Assembly (NCBI GenBank): GCA_009840625.1
Contig: VXNJ01000004.1
Coordinates: 1 to 36,622 of the forward strand
Length of the DNA stretch: 36,622 bases
Direction: 5' to 3'
Source: Chloroflexota bacterium
GTDB taxonomy: Bacteria > Chloroflexota > UBA11872 > VXNJ01
Positions 17,033-25,389 of the stretch are shown in pieces (the first letter of the stretch is position 1; each line of letters begins with the position of its first letter). The notes under the pieces are model-generated. The model had not been told where the DNA came from. It saw only the letters and a program-made list of their open reading frames with translations, and searched no databases. The translations under genes and the position numbers were made by a program.

Positions 17033-17893
17033 TCAATCGGGCTGGAGGTAGCGGCGCGCCCGGTTGGCGATGCTTCCGCTGCCGCCCAGGGCCACTGCCT
17101 GCGAAAAGTCCACCCGGGCCCGGTTCGAATTGCCCAGCCGACGGTGGATGATGCCGCGGTTGAACCGCGCCACTGCGCTGTCGCCCAGCTTGATCAGGCG
17201 GTCGTAGTCCAGCAGCGCCTCCTCAATCATCTCCAGCCGCAGCAGGCAGTTTCCCCGGTTCTGCAGGGCCCGGCAGTTTTCGGGCTCGATATCGAGGGTC
17301 AACGAAAAATCGTTGACGGCATGGCGCAGCTTCCCCAGGCGCATGTGCGCCACGCCCCGGTCGTAGCAGACTTCCGGTTCGGGGCCGAGCGCCTCCAGAA
17401 GGCGGTCGAACTCCTCGACGGCCTCCTTGAGCAACTCCGCCCGGGCCAGGCTACGGGCCATGCGCAGGCGAAGCGTGTCGGCCTCCGGCTCCTGTTTCAA
17501 AAGTTCGCTCAGGTCCCGGGCCGCCAGCGCGTGTTGCCCCATCCGCTCATAACAACTTGCGCGCAACGCCAGCGCTTGGGTGTTCTGGTCGTCGCCGGCC
17601 AGCACAACCCGGAGCTGTTCGATCGCGGCCGACCGGTTGCCCAGCTCGACGTGCGCATGGGCGCAGCCTATGCGGGCATCGACGTCGTCCGGGTCCAGGG
17701 CTATCGCGCTTTCGTAGGCGATAACCGCACCACCAAAATCACCCAGCGCGACCCGCGCCAGGGCCAGCGAATTGTGCGCCACCGGGTTGTCCGGGTCCAG
17801 GCGGATCGCTGCATCCAGATCGCCTACCGCCGCGGCATGCCGACCTTCCTCGATCTTGGCCAGCGCGCTGGTGATTAGCTCTTCAGGATCCAT
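17033..17893 (-). CDS. Tetratricopeptide-repeat protein
   Basis: 286 residues from the ATG at 17891-17893. About seven TPR-like helix pairs run through the whole protein, with the typical spaced small/aromatic pattern: AVGDLDAAIRLDPDNP, GGAVIAYESAIALDPDD, HAVNDFSLTLDIEPEN and others. TPR proteins are interaction scaffolds; no enzymatic domain is present. Two upstream in-frame starts (ATG at 17963-17965 and TTG at 17993-17995) would add 24 or 34 residues of non-repeat sequence, and I prefer the start that leads straight into the repeats. It probably begins the operon with the three sulfatase-like genes and is divergent from the M50 protease. A link to the hydrolases is inferred from position only. 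Confidence 0.8.
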   Translation of the reverse strand: MDPEELITSALAKIEEGRHAAAVGDLDAAIRLDPDNPVAHNSLALARVALGDFGGAVIAYESAIALDPDDVDARIGCAHAHVELGNRSAAIEQLRVVLAGDDQNTQALALRASCYERMGQHALAARDLSELLKQEPEADTLRLRMARSLARAELLKEAVEEFDRLLEALGPEPEVCYDRGVAHMRLGKLRHAVNDFSLTLDIEPENCRALQNRGNCLLRLEMIEEALLDYDRLIKLGDSAVARFNRGIIHRRLGNSNRARVDFSQAVALGGSGSIANRARRYLQPD

Positions 17894-18005
17894 TTGCCGA
17901 CCAGTAACTGCTCCTGTGGTTCCCCGGCCAACAGCGCTAGGGTAAACCGCGGATACGGCCCCCATTTTCAGATAATCCTCTGGCTTGGCAGGCAATTAGG
18001 CAACT

Positions 18006-18653
18006 ATGGGGCTTCTGCGCGCCGCCTCCGACCCGGTATTGCTGGTATCCCTGGCAGTGGCGTTCGTGGTGGCCATCACGATCCACGAATTCCTGCACGC
18101 ATGGGTGGCCGACCGGCTCGGCGACTCGACGCCGCGCCGCGAGGGCCGAGTAACGCTGAATCCCTTGCGGCACCTTGATCCGATGGGGACCGTTCTCCTG
18201 GCCCTGGTCGGATTCGGATGGGGACGGCCGGTAATCGTGAATCCCATGAATTTCGCAATCGGGCCGCGCACCGGCATGGCCCTGGTGGCGGTTGCCGGTC
18301 CGCTCTCCAACGTGGTTCTGGCGCTGGCCCTGGCGCCGGTTGCGCGATCGTTTGCGGGGGCCGGCGCGGATCCCTTGACCGAAGCGATGGGGCTAATCCT
18401 GGTCCTGACCGTCCAGGTGAACGTCCTGCTGGCGATATTCAACCTGATCCCGATACCGCCCCTGGACGGGTTCGCGGTGCTGGTCGGGATAGTGCCGAGG
18501 GAGATTGCCTACCAGCTGGACCGGCTGCGCACCTTCGGACCGTTCCTGCTCCTCGCGCTGCTGATCGCCGGTCCGTTCCTGGGACTCAACGTCATCGGGT
18601 TCCTGGTCGGCGGGCCGATTTCTTTCGTAAACGGCCTGTTGCTCGGGCCCTGA
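18006..18653 (+). CDS. Site-2-protease-type M50 metalloprotease
   Basis: A 215-residue membrane zinc protease of the small S2P group. The active-site HEFLH (27-31) lies in the first membrane helix, with NPLRHLDPMG following. The third zinc ligand, Asp154, is in NLIPIPPLDG (146-155), the family's second signature. Hydrophobic segments around 10-33, 88-112, 128-150 and 175-205 support a membrane location. There is no PDZ domain, so it resembles the minimal bacterial forms, whose substrates are mostly unknown. A GATAAT hexamer at 17971-17976 could serve as its -10 element. It is divergent from the TPR gene and convergent with the oxidoreductase (14 bp between them). Confidence 0.9.
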   Translation: MGLLRAASDPVLLVSLAVAFVVAITIHEFLHAWVADRLGDSTPRREGRVTLNPLRHLDPMGTVLLALVGFGWGRPVIVNPMNFAIGPRTGMALVAVAGPLSNVVLALALAPVARSFAGAGADPLTEAMGLILVLTVQVNVLLAIFNLIPIPPLDGFAVLVGIVPREIAYQLDRLRTFGPFLLLALLIAGPFLGLNVIGFLVGGPISFVNGLLLGP

Positions 18654-18667
18654 AGCCGGCAGCGAGT

Positions 18668-20032
18668 TCAGACCGCCCGCGGGCCGCGCGAACGTTGCAG
18701 AGATTCGCCGACCTGGCGGGCGCACTCTTGGGCGAGCCGGACATTGTAGTTGGTGCCGCGGTCTTCGGGGTAGATCTGCGAAGTGTTGCAAACGTAGAGA
18801 CCCGAGAGATCGGTTGCGAACGGCGGGCGCTGGCGCTGGTAGCCGGCGGTGATAACCGGCTGGGCGACCCGGTCGGCGGACAACCAGAGGTCCTTTACCT
18901 GCCCGGTCGCAAATCTCGGGAACACGCGCTTTATCGCCGGCGCATAGGTCGCGAGCAGTTCGTCGGCTGAATATTCGAAGAATTCGTGCCCGGGGTCAAG
19001 ATAACTGCCGGCATAAAGGAGTCTGGCGCCGCCGTATCGTTCGGGGCCGATCAGGTTGGTATGTTCGACCAGCACCGGGAAGGGAATTGCCGCATCGGCG
19101 ACGTTCGTCCAGTAGAAGCGCGACAGCTGGCTCTCCAACTGCAGCAGCAGGACCAGGGCGCCGCGGTATTGAATCTGCGGGATCCGTATCCAGTTCGCAT
19201 GCTCCGGCAGCAGCCGGCGCAGGATCGGCAGGCCGACCGTGGCCACGACCGCATCGGCGCGGTGCGTCTGGCCGCCCACCCGAACCCCGCGAACCCGGTC
19301 CCGTAGGCGTTCGATCCCCTCGATCGGGGTGCCAAGGTGGATCCGGGCCCCCTTGCGTTCGGCCGAGATCGACAGGGCCCGGGTCAGTTCGAGGAAGCTG
19401 CCGTCGATGTACCCCAGCATTTCTCGCAGCGAGCCGCGCGGCCGCGACCGGGCTCGGACGTGCACCCGGCTCCAGAACCAGGCCATCGAGATCGACCGCC
19501 AGTGCGGACCGAACTTGGCTTCAAGCAATGGCCGCCAGACGGCGTTGAAAGCTTCGCGACCGGAGAGACCGGGCAGCACGTCGGCGGCGCGGACGTCCTC
19601 GTACTTTGCGTAATCGGTCACCATCTGCAGGCGCAGGGCGGCCAGTCCCATCCGCAGCCGCGCGGGGAGGCTAATCGGAGAAAAATTCAGCAGATCCCAG
19701 GGAGTGTTGAAGGGAAAGAGGCGGCCGCCCGTAAAGTACGCCATCGGCGCGGTCTTCCAGGTAAGGCGATCGGCTACGCCCAGTTCCCGCATCAATCCCT
19801 GGATTTCCGGGCTGTCGAGAAAGAGGTGGTGGTAAAACCGCTCCACCGGCTCGCCGTTCACCTCGACAACGCCCAGTTCCCCGCCGATCGCCGGACCGGC
19901 CTCGAAGACTTCGGCATCGATACCGGAACCAGCCAGCTCGTGGGCAAGGGTCAGTCCGGTGATGCCGGCCCCGATGATTGCGACCCTGGGTCGACCCGTT
20001 TGATTGGTCAAGCGGTCATCCGCACTTTTCAA
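18668..20032 (-). CDS. NAD(P)/FAD-dependent oxidoreductase (amine-oxidase type)
   Basis: A 454-residue flavoprotein. The N-terminal dinucleotide-binding motif VAIIGAGITGLTLAHEL has its GxGxxG at 21-26. A second FAD contact occurs at the C-terminus, in IYPEDRGTNYNVRLAQ. The ERFYHHLF block after the first sheet belongs to the protoporphyrinogen-oxidase-like/amine-oxidase family, often found near polysaccharide or isoprenoid genes. The substrate is unknown. The assigned start is TTG at 20030-20032; there is no in-frame ATG before the GxGxxG motif, and another TTG lies seven codons on. With the first TTG, only 24 bp separate it from the divergent HD-like gene, so the true start may be the second. 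Confidence 0.85.
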   Translation of the reverse strand: MKSADDRLTNQTGRPRVAIIGAGITGLTLAHELAGSGIDAEVFEAGPAIGGELGVVEVNGEPVERFYHHLFLDSPEIQGLMRELGVADRLTWKTAPMAYFTGGRLFPFNTPWDLLNFSPISLPARLRMGLAALRLQMVTDYAKYEDVRAADVLPGLSGREAFNAVWRPLLEAKFGPHWRSISMAWFWSRVHVRARSRPRGSLREMLGYIDGSFLELTRALSISAERKGARIHLGTPIEGIERLRDRVRGVRVGGQTHRADAVVATVGLPILRRLLPEHANWIRIPQIQYRGALVLLLQLESQLSRFYWTNVADAAIPFPVLVEHTNLIGPERYGGARLLYAGSYLDPGHEFFEYSADELLATYAPAIKRVFPRFATGQVKDLWLSADRVAQPVITAGYQRQRPPFATDLSGLYVCNTSQIYPEDRGTNYNVRLAQECARQVGESLQRSRGPRAV

Positions 20033-20056
20033 TTTGCTGGTCGGGATAATCCGGAT

Positions 20057-20488
20057 ATGCGGCAGCGCCGACCAAGAAAATTATCGAATCCGGAGCGCGG
20101 CCGCAGGGACGCCGCGGGCGCGATCGCTGAACTGCTGTCGGAGCGTGAATTGGCGCTTTTCCGACGCATGAGCGGCGTCGAGCGCCACATTGCCCGCTTC
20201 CGCTTTCGCTACCTCCGCGGCCGGGACATCGGCGATGCCGACCGGCAACGGGCCCTGCTCCTGCGCGACGTCGGCAAAGGCCGGCCCAGTTTTATTCAGC
20301 GAGTCCTGGTGGTCCTGCTCGCCGCCTCCCCTGGAATCATGGCGCACTGGCGGCGCAGGGACGATAACTCTTATCTGGCCCAGGTGGCCCGCCTGGCGCA
20401 GCACAGCGAGGCCGGCGCCGAACTGCTCAGATTGGCCGGCTCAAACAATCGGGTCATCGAAATGGTGCGGACCCGAGACTCCAGGTAG
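20057..20488 (+). CDS. Degenerate HD-domain protein
   Basis: A 143-residue protein from the ATG at 20057. The stretch ELALFRRMSGVERH, then ALLLRDVGKG, then a hydrophobic RVLVVLLAA, then QHSEAGAELLRLAG follows the pattern of small HD-superfamily phosphohydrolase-like proteins. There the central motif is normally LLHDVGK, and the protein ends with a RxH motif. Here the HD doublet is Arg70-Asp71 and the late histidine is lost (VRTRDSR), while His44 and His116 remain. Two of the usual metal ligands are therefore missing, and catalysis is doubtful. The same frame continues upstream across the antisense oxidoreductase, but that part is not family-like. It converges on rpsI. Confidence 0.65.
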   Translation: MRQRRPRKLSNPERGRRDAAGAIAELLSERELALFRRMSGVERHIARFRFRYLRGRDIGDADRQRALLLRDVGKGRPSFIQRVLVVLLAASPGIMAHWRRRDDNSYLAQVARLAQHSEAGAELLRLAGSNNRVIEMVRTRDSR

Positions 20489-20536
20489 CGCTAGAAGGCC
20501 CCCAGACCGGCCGGCGCCGGGTGATTCGCGCCGCCG

Positions 20537-20938
20537 CTAGCGCTTGGTGAACTGCGGAGCCTTGCGGGCCCTTTTCAGTCCCGGCTTCTTGCGTTCTTTC
20601 ACGCGGGCGTCGCGGGTGAGCATGCCGGCAGATTTGAGAAGCGGGCGAAATTCCGGATTGAATTCGTTCAGCGCGCGGGCCAGACCCAGGCGGATGGCTC
20701 CTGCCTGTCCGGAATTGCCGCCCCCGGACACTTTGATCGATGCGCGCAACTGGCCCACGTCGCAGAGGCGCAACGGCTCGGTAGCCACGATTCGGTCCAT
20801 CGGGACCGAAAAGTACTCGTCCAAACGCTTGCCGTTGACGACCACGTTGCCTTTGCTGGAAAACAAGCGCACCCGGGCCGAGGCCTGCTTTCGCCTGCCC
20901 GTCCCGTAGTAGTACTTTTCGTCCGGCGCCAATGTCAA
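20537..20938 (-). CDS. rpsI: Ribosomal protein S9
   Basis: 133-residue small-subunit protein whose C-terminal tail reaches the P-site tRNA. The N-terminal YYGTGRRKQASARVRL, the central SGGGNSGQAGAIRLGLARAL and the ending KKPGLKRARKAPQFTKR are diagnostic. It starts with TTG at 20936-20938, overlapping the rplM stop as TTGA, so translation is probably coupled. It is the last gene of the long cluster. No clear terminator hairpin with a T-tract follows in the 48 bp before the convergent HD-like gene. Confidence 0.97.
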   Translation of the reverse strand: MTLAPDEKYYYGTGRRKQASARVRLFSSKGNVVVNGKRLDEYFSVPMDRIVATEPLRLCDVGQLRASIKVSGGGNSGQAGAIRLGLARALNEFNPEFRPLLKSAGMLTRDARVKERKKPGLKRARKAPQFTKR

Positions 20939-21381
20939 TCCTTTTCGTTGGAACTGTTCAGCTGGGCAGCGTGCGGATGCTGGGAGCCGGCGTACACGTG
21001 CAGGCGTCGCAGCGAGCGTCGGCCAATCTTATTGCGCGGGAGCATGCCCTTGACCGCCAACCGCAGCACCCGGTCGGGGTGCTCGTCCAGCTGGGCCTGC
21101 AGCGTTTTCTCGCGCAAACCACCCGGATATCCGGAGTGGCGGTAATACACTTTCTGCTCGCGCTTGCGTCCGGTGACGGAGATGCGCTCGGCGTTTATCA
21201 CCACTACGAAGTCACCCATGTCCAAGTTCGGCGAAAAGTCGGCCCGCCGCTTACCGCTGAGGATGCCGGCGATCCGGCTGGCCAGCCGCCCCAGAGTCTG
21301 GTCGGTCGCGTCCAGCAGGTGCCATTGCTTGTCCTGTTGCTGGGCGCGATCGGCCACATGGGTGCGAAAACTCTTAGGCAT
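20935..21381 (-). CDS. rplM: Ribosomal protein L13
   Basis: 148-residue large-subunit assembly protein. Characteristic stretches are WHLLDATDQTLGRLAS, GDFVVVINAERISVTGRK, YYRHSGYPGG and AVKGMLPRNKIGRRSLRRLHVY. The ATG at 21379-21381 overlaps the truA stop by eight bases. A TTG seven codons earlier is possible but gives an N-terminus atypical of the family. The C-terminus is followed directly by rpsI, the usual L13-S9 pair. Confidence 0.96.
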   Translation of the reverse strand: MPKSFRTHVADRAQQQDKQWHLLDATDQTLGRLASRIAGILSGKRRADFSPNLDMGDFVVVINAERISVTGRKREQKVYYRHSGYPGGLREKTLQAQLDEHPDRVLRLAVKGMLPRNKIGRRSLRRLHVYAGSQHPHAAQLNSSNEKD

Positions 21382-22159
21382 CTCCGGCCACCTCGTGGGC
21401 AATTCTGTCCGCCGACACCACCCGGCGGCCGTATTCGACCGACCGCAGCGTTAGCCCGTGGGCGGGCGCCGAAGGAGGGATCAATTCGCTCGCGCGGTCC
21501 ACATCTAGCAGGGAAGCGAATTCGGATTCCTGCCAGCGCGACGACCCAACGTTAACCAATCCGCCCACGATCCGACGGACCATGCGGCGCGCGAATGCCG
21601 AGGCCCTGATATCGACCAACAGCAAATCGCCACGGCGATGGCAGAAGCAGTCGAATAGGTGCCTGATCACCGGGCCGGGCTCGGATGCGAATCGGCGAAA
21701 GTCGTGCACGCCGCGCAGGCGTTCGGCAGCCGCGTTCATCTGGTCGCAGCGCAGCGGTGTCGGAACGTGCCAGGTGTACTCGGCCTGCAGAGGCGAGCGT
21801 GCCGGTCGATTCAGAATCCGGTAGCGATAGGTCCGCGCCGAGGCCTTGCGCCGCGGATCGAATCCGTTTTCGGCCGTCTCAAGCTCGCGGACCGCCAGAT
21901 CGGAGGGCAGTAACCCGTTCAACGCCCGTGCCAGTTCGGCATCGGCCAGCGGACCCACGTATTCGCAGGCCACGACCTGGCCTTCGGCGTGGACGCCGGA
22001 GTCGGTGCGACCGGCGCCCCAGATCCGTCCGGGCCGCCCGTTTAGCACCGCCAAGGCGCGTTCAAGCTCGCCCTGAACGGTGCGCGCTTTCGCCTGCAAC
22101 TGGAATCCCGCAAATCCGGAGCCGTCGTACTCAACGGTCAGCCGCAGACGTCGGGTCAT
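21374..22159 (-). CDS. truA: tRNA pseudouridine(38-40) synthase
   Basis: 261-residue enzyme that converts uridines 38-40 of tRNA anticodon arms to pseudouridine. The catalytic Asp53 lies in the GRTDSGVHA motif, and the N-terminal LTVEYDGSGFAGFQ is typical. The C-terminal FARRMVRRIVGGLVNVG matches the family's second conserved block. The ATG at 22157-22159 follows the rplQ stop by three bases. Position between L17 and L13 is common in bacteria. Confidence 0.96.
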   Translation of the reverse strand: MTRRLRLTVEYDGSGFAGFQLQAKARTVQGELERALAVLNGRPGRIWGAGRTDSGVHAEGQVVACEYVGPLADAELARALNGLLPSDLAVRELETAENGFDPRRKASARTYRYRILNRPARSPLQAEYTWHVPTPLRCDQMNAAAERLRGVHDFRRFASEPGPVIRHLFDCFCHRRGDLLLVDIRASAFARRMVRRIVGGLVNVGSSRWQESEFASLLDVDRASELIPPSAPAHGLTLRSVEYGRRVVSADRIAHEVAGDA

Positions 22160-22162
22160 TGG

Positions 22163-22513
22163 TCAGATCAACTCGATCTGGGCAAGGCTGGCGCCGTCGC
22201 CCTTCCGCATACCGAGACGGTAGATGCGCGTGTAGCCACCCTGCCGGTCGGAGAACCGTTCGGCCAGCTGGCCGAACAGCTTGTCGATGACAATCTCGTC
22301 CTGCAGCTGCGCGAACGCCTGCCGGCGCGAATGCTGGTCTCCCTGTTTGGCCAGGGTGATCAGGTGATCGGTCATCGGACGGATCGCCTGGGCCCGGGCG
22401 TGCGTGGTGGAGATCCGTTCATGGATCAGCAGCGAGCGCACCAGATTGCGAACCAGCGCCCGGCGGTGGCCGGCGCTGCGGCCGAACCGGCGTTTCTTCA
22501 CTCGGTGTTGCAT
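22163..22513 (-). CDS. rplQ: Ribosomal protein L17
   Basis: 116 residues. It begins MQHRVKKRRFGRSAGHRRALVRN, with the family's H-R-x-A-L-x-R-N-L core, then LLIHERISTTHARA, and ends with GGYTRIYRLGMRKGDGASLAQIEL. It lies 23 bp after rpoA and three bases before truA. ATG start. Confidence 0.97.
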   Translation of the reverse strand: MQHRVKKRRFGRSAGHRRALVRNLVRSLLIHERISTTHARAQAIRPMTDHLITLAKQGDQHSRRQAFAQLQDEIVIDKLFGQLAERFSDRQGGYTRIYRLGMRKGDGASLAQIELI

Positions 22514-22536
22514 TGGTTACCGGGGTTCCTTGCGGC

Positions 22537-23502
22537 CTACTCTTCGGTTGCCGCGTTCAGCGAGTCCAGCGCGCTTTCGATGTCGGCGGCGGCCTTCTCG
22601 CCAACCCCGCTCAGTGATTCGAGTCGATCGGCGCCGCGAAGTTCGATCAGGTCCTCGACGAACTGGACTTGGCCAGACCGCTTGATCGTATTCATGATCC
22701 GAGTCGAGAGGACGCCTTCCAATTCGGCCAGCGACGTTTGGGTCACGACTACCGGCTCGGCTTCCGGCGGCGGTTCGTCGCCGACCGACACGGTGGCGAT
22801 TCGCTGCAGCTCCTCGATGAGGCGTCCGGCGGCATCGGTTACCGCATCGAGCGGTCCGATGGTGCCATCGGTCCAGACTTCCAGGGTCAGGCGGTTGTGG
22901 TCGGTTGCCCGGCCCACACGGACGTCGTCGACCTGGTAGTTGACGGCTTTGATCGGCGAAAACAGCGAGTCCATCAGGATTTCGCCGATTTCGCGCTCTT
23001 TGCTCTCGTGCTGCAATTCGCTGCCGCGATAGCCGATACCGCGCTCGATGCGCATGTCAACCCGCAGCTCGCCCTCGCCGACCAGGCTGGCCAGGTGGTG
23101 GTCGGGGTTTACGATCGCGATTTCCGGCGGGACGCGTATGTCCTTGTCGGTCACGTCGGCCGGCCCCGAGATCTCAAGCGTCGCACCGACTCCCGGCTCC
23201 ATGCCGTAATCGGTCGAGTAGAGCTCGTCGGCCACCAGCTTAAAGCGCACGTCCTTGAGATTGAGGATGAACTGGATTAGGTCCTCGCGCATGAAGTCCA
23301 GGGTCGAGTACTCGTGCAGGCACCCTTCGACCTTGACCCGCGTGATGGCCACGCCGGGTAGCGAAGACAACAGCACCCGGCGCAGCGCGTTGCCGAGCGT
23401 GTGGCCGTAGCCGCGCGCCAGCGGGCTCGCTTCGAACCGACCATAGTTGTCGGTAACTTCCACCGCGTGTACGTGTGGCGTCTGCGCGGTTTGAATTGCC
23501 AA
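22537..23502 (-). CDS. rpoA: RNA polymerase alpha subunit
   Basis: 321 residues. The N-terminal domain dimerises and nucleates polymerase assembly; GYGHTLGNALRRVLLSSLPG and EYSTLDFMRED are diagnostic. An acidic, Pro-rich linker (DEPPPEAEP) leads to a C-terminal domain at about 255-315. That domain is rather divergent but keeps Arg and Asn of the DNA-contact helix (STRIMNTIK) and the SGVGEKA helix-hairpin-helix turn. TTG start at 23500-23502, with GGAGG five bases before it, so the start is well supported. It lies between rpsD (61 bp gap) and rplQ. Confidence 0.97.
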   Translation of the reverse strand: MAIQTAQTPHVHAVEVTDNYGRFEASPLARGYGHTLGNALRRVLLSSLPGVAITRVKVEGCLHEYSTLDFMREDLIQFILNLKDVRFKLVADELYSTDYGMEPGVGATLEISGPADVTDKDIRVPPEIAIVNPDHHLASLVGEGELRVDMRIERGIGYRGSELQHESKEREIGEILMDSLFSPIKAVNYQVDDVRVGRATDHNRLTLEVWTDGTIGPLDAVTDAAGRLIEELQRIATVSVGDEPPPEAEPVVVTQTSLAELEGVLSTRIMNTIKRSGQVQFVEDLIELRGADRLESLSGVGEKAAADIESALDSLNAATEE

Positions 23503-23563
23503 TTGGGCCTCCGTTAGCGAATTGGTTGGCTGTGAGGGCGCCGCGGCCGGAAGAGTTTGGCCG

Positions 23564-24199
23564 TCAGCGCGAATAGTATTCGACGATCAACTGCTCTTGA
23601 ATGGCCACATCCGAACTCTGCGGTCCGGGCAGACCGGTCACCCGCCCGCTCATTTCGCCGGGATTTACCTCGACCCAGCTCTGGATTGGGCGTTGGGCGT
23701 TGATTTCGAGCGCGGTCTGCACCACGCTCAAGTTGCGGCTGTTCTCGCGAACCCCGACGGAATCGCCGACCGCCAGGATTTGCGACGGGCTTTTGGCACG
23801 CCGGCCGTTGACTTCGACGTGACCGTGGCTGACTAACTGCCGGGCTTGTTTGCGCGAAGTGGCAAATCCCATCCGGAAGAACACGTTGTCGAGTCGCATT
23901 TCGAGCATCTGCAGGACGATTTCACCGGTCCGGCCGCTCTGGCGCTCAGCCATTTCGAAATAGCGCCGGAACTGGCGTTCCATCACCCCGTAGGTGCGTC
24001 TCAGCTTCTGCTTTTCACGCAACTGCTGGGCGTAATTGGAAAAACGCTGGCGCGGAGGGCGTCCGGTCCCGGGCTGCCCCGGCGGCAGGTTGCGGCGCTC
24101 GATCGCGCACTTGGGGCCGAAGCAGCGTTCCCCTTTCAGGAACAGCTTCACCCCCTCGCGGCGGCAGAGTCGGCAGCTGGGTCCGGTGTAACGTGCCAT
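23564..24199 (-). CDS. rpsD: Ribosomal protein S4 (zinc-binding form)
   Basis: 211-residue primary 16S rRNA-binding protein. The N-terminal zinc site is complete: Cys9, Cys12, Cys26 and Cys31. An S4 RNA-binding domain follows (LEMRLDNVFFRMGFATSRKQARQLVSHGHVEVNG), and the ending LIVEYYSR is typical. Its ATG shares one base with the rpsK stop (TAATG). In many bacteria S4 represses the alpha operon; no binding site was identified here. Confidence 0.97.
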   Translation of the reverse strand: MARYTGPSCRLCRREGVKLFLKGERCFGPKCAIERRNLPPGQPGTGRPPRQRFSNYAQQLREKQKLRRTYGVMERQFRRYFEMAERQSGRTGEIVLQMLEMRLDNVFFRMGFATSRKQARQLVSHGHVEVNGRRAKSPSQILAVGDSVGVRENSRNLSVVQTALEINAQRPIQSWVEVNPGEMSGRVTGLPGPQSSDVAIQEQLIVEYYSR

Positions 24200-24579
24200 T
24201 AGTTGCGAGGTCGCTTACGTGGTCTGGGTCCGTTGTGCGGTATCGGAGTCACATCCGAGATGCTCATGATCTGCAGCCCGGCCGCTTGCAAGGCGCGGAT
24301 TGCCGCATCACGCCCGCTCCCCGGTCCTTTGACGAAAACGGCGATGCGGCGCATGCCGAGTTCAAGCGCCTGGCGGGCGGCTCCGTCGGAGGTGATCTGG
24401 GCCGCGTAGGGCGTGCCTTTGCGCGACCCCTTGAATCCGCTGGTTCCGCCGGATGCCCAGGTGAGCACCGCGCCGGTGTCGTCGGTGATGGTCACGATGG
24501 TGTTGTTGAAGGTCGCATGGATATGCGCCTGGCCTTCGGTGACCATGCGGGTGAGGCGGCGTCGGCGCCTGGGAGGCAT
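24199..24579 (-). CDS. rpsK: Ribosomal protein S11
   Basis: 126 residues with [42 protein letters not shown] and [18 protein letters not shown], and the basic tail [11 protein letters not shown], all diagnostic. ATG start 21 bp after the rpsM stop. The stop overlaps the rpsD ATG by one base. Confidence 0.97.
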   Translation of the reverse strand: MPPRRRRRLTRMVTEGQAHIHATFNNTIVTITDDTGAVLTWASGGTSGFKGSRKGTPYAAQITSDGAARQALELGMRRIAVFVKGPGSGRDAAIRALQAAGLQIMSISDVTPIPHNGPRPRKRPRN

Positions 24580-24600
24580 TGGGGCTAATTCCGTTCTGGG

Positions 24601-24981
24601 TTAGCGCTTGATCGATTTCTTGCGGATGCCGATGGCGGTCTTGCGCATCCGGCGCGTCCGAGCGTTGGTGTGCGTCCGCTGGCCGCGCACCGGCAGGCCC
24701 AGGCGATGGCGCAGGCCGCGGTAACTTCCGACTTCGCGCAATCGCGAGATGTTCAAACCGACTTCGCGGCGCAGCTCCCCTTCGACCTTGTGCTCGCGCT
24801 CGATGATGTCGCGCACCCGCGCAAGCTCGGCGTCGGTGAGATCGCGGACCCGAGTGCCGGGCCTGATCCGCGCCCGCCGCACGATCTCCTGGCTGGTAGG
24901 ACGGCCGATGCCGAAGATGTAGGTAAGGGCGATCCAGACCGGTTTGTCCACCGGAACGTCAACGCCCGAAATTCGCGCCAT
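24601..24981 (-). CDS. rpsM: Ribosomal protein S13
   Basis: 126-residue head protein of the small subunit that contacts L5 and P-site t[12 protein letters not shown], the helix-two-turn-helix region and the C-terminal [17 protein letters not shown] with a lysine-rich tail identify it. The ATG follows the rpmJ stop after one base. Confidence 0.97.
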   Translation of the reverse strand: MARISGVDVPVDKPVWIALTYIFGIGRPTSQEIVRRARIRPGTRVRDLTDAELARVRDIIEREHKVEGELRREVGLNISRLREVGSYRGLRHRLGLPVRGQRTHTNARTRRMRKTAIGIRKKSIKR

Positions 24982-24982
24982 G

Positions 24983-25096
24983 CTATCCCTGCTTCTGGTT
25001 GTGGCGGCGGTTGTCGCAAATCACCATCACCACCCCGCGGCGTTTGATGATCTTGCACTTGATGCAGCGTTTGCGGACCGATGCGGATATCTTCAT
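24983..25096 (-). CDS. rpmJ: Ribosomal protein L36 (zinc-binding form)
   Basis: A 37-residue protein read directly from the minus strand: ATG at 25094-25096, TAG at 24983-24985. The start [11 protein letters not shown] and the zinc ligands Cys11, Cys14, Cys27 and His32 (CIKC, then CDNRRH) are the L36 signature. It lies 11 bp after infA and one base before rpsM, the standard order. Confidence 0.96.
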   Translation of the reverse strand: MKISASVRKRCIKCKIIKRRGVVMVICDNRRHNQKQG

Positions 25097-25107
25097 CGCG
25101 AAAAACC

Positions 25108-25335
25108 CTAACGCTGGTCCGGCAGACGCCAGGTGATCCGGCCCCGCGTCAGATCATAGGGAGTCAGTTCGACGCGGACCTTGTCGCCGATCCCGATCCG
25201 GATGTGATTCATGCGCAACTTGCCGGAGAGATGCGCCAGCACCAGGGCGCCGTTTTCCAGCTCGATCTTGAAGTTGGTATCGGGCAGCGAATCGCGCACG
25301 GTCCCTTCGACTTCAATCACATCTTTTTTGGCCAA
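25108..25335 (-). CDS. infA: Translation initiation factor IF-1
   Basis: 75-residue OB-fold protein that binds the ribosomal A site during initiation. [37 protein letters not shown] and the ending RGRITWRL are diagnostic. The first codon is TTG (25333-25335); the frame is closed upstream by TAG at 25348-25350 and has no ATG, so TTG is forced. AGGA lies about nine bases before it. The gene follows a 175-bp gap containing promoter-like and hairpin-forming sequence. Confidence 0.96.
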   Translation of the reverse strand: MAKKDVIEVEGTVRDSLPDTNFKIELENGALVLAHLSGKLRMNHIRIGIGDKVRVELTPYDLTRGRITWRLPDQR

Positions 25336-25361
25336 AAGCCCTAAGTCCTAGCTGGTGGCTG

Positions 25362-25374
25362 GCAGCGCGGCTGC
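25362..25374. repeat. Small hairpin upstream of infA
   Basis: GCAGC and GCTGC arms surround a three-base loop, in the infA leader on the minus strand. Confidence 0.35.
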
Positions 25375-25389
25375 GGATTTCTTGCTGGC

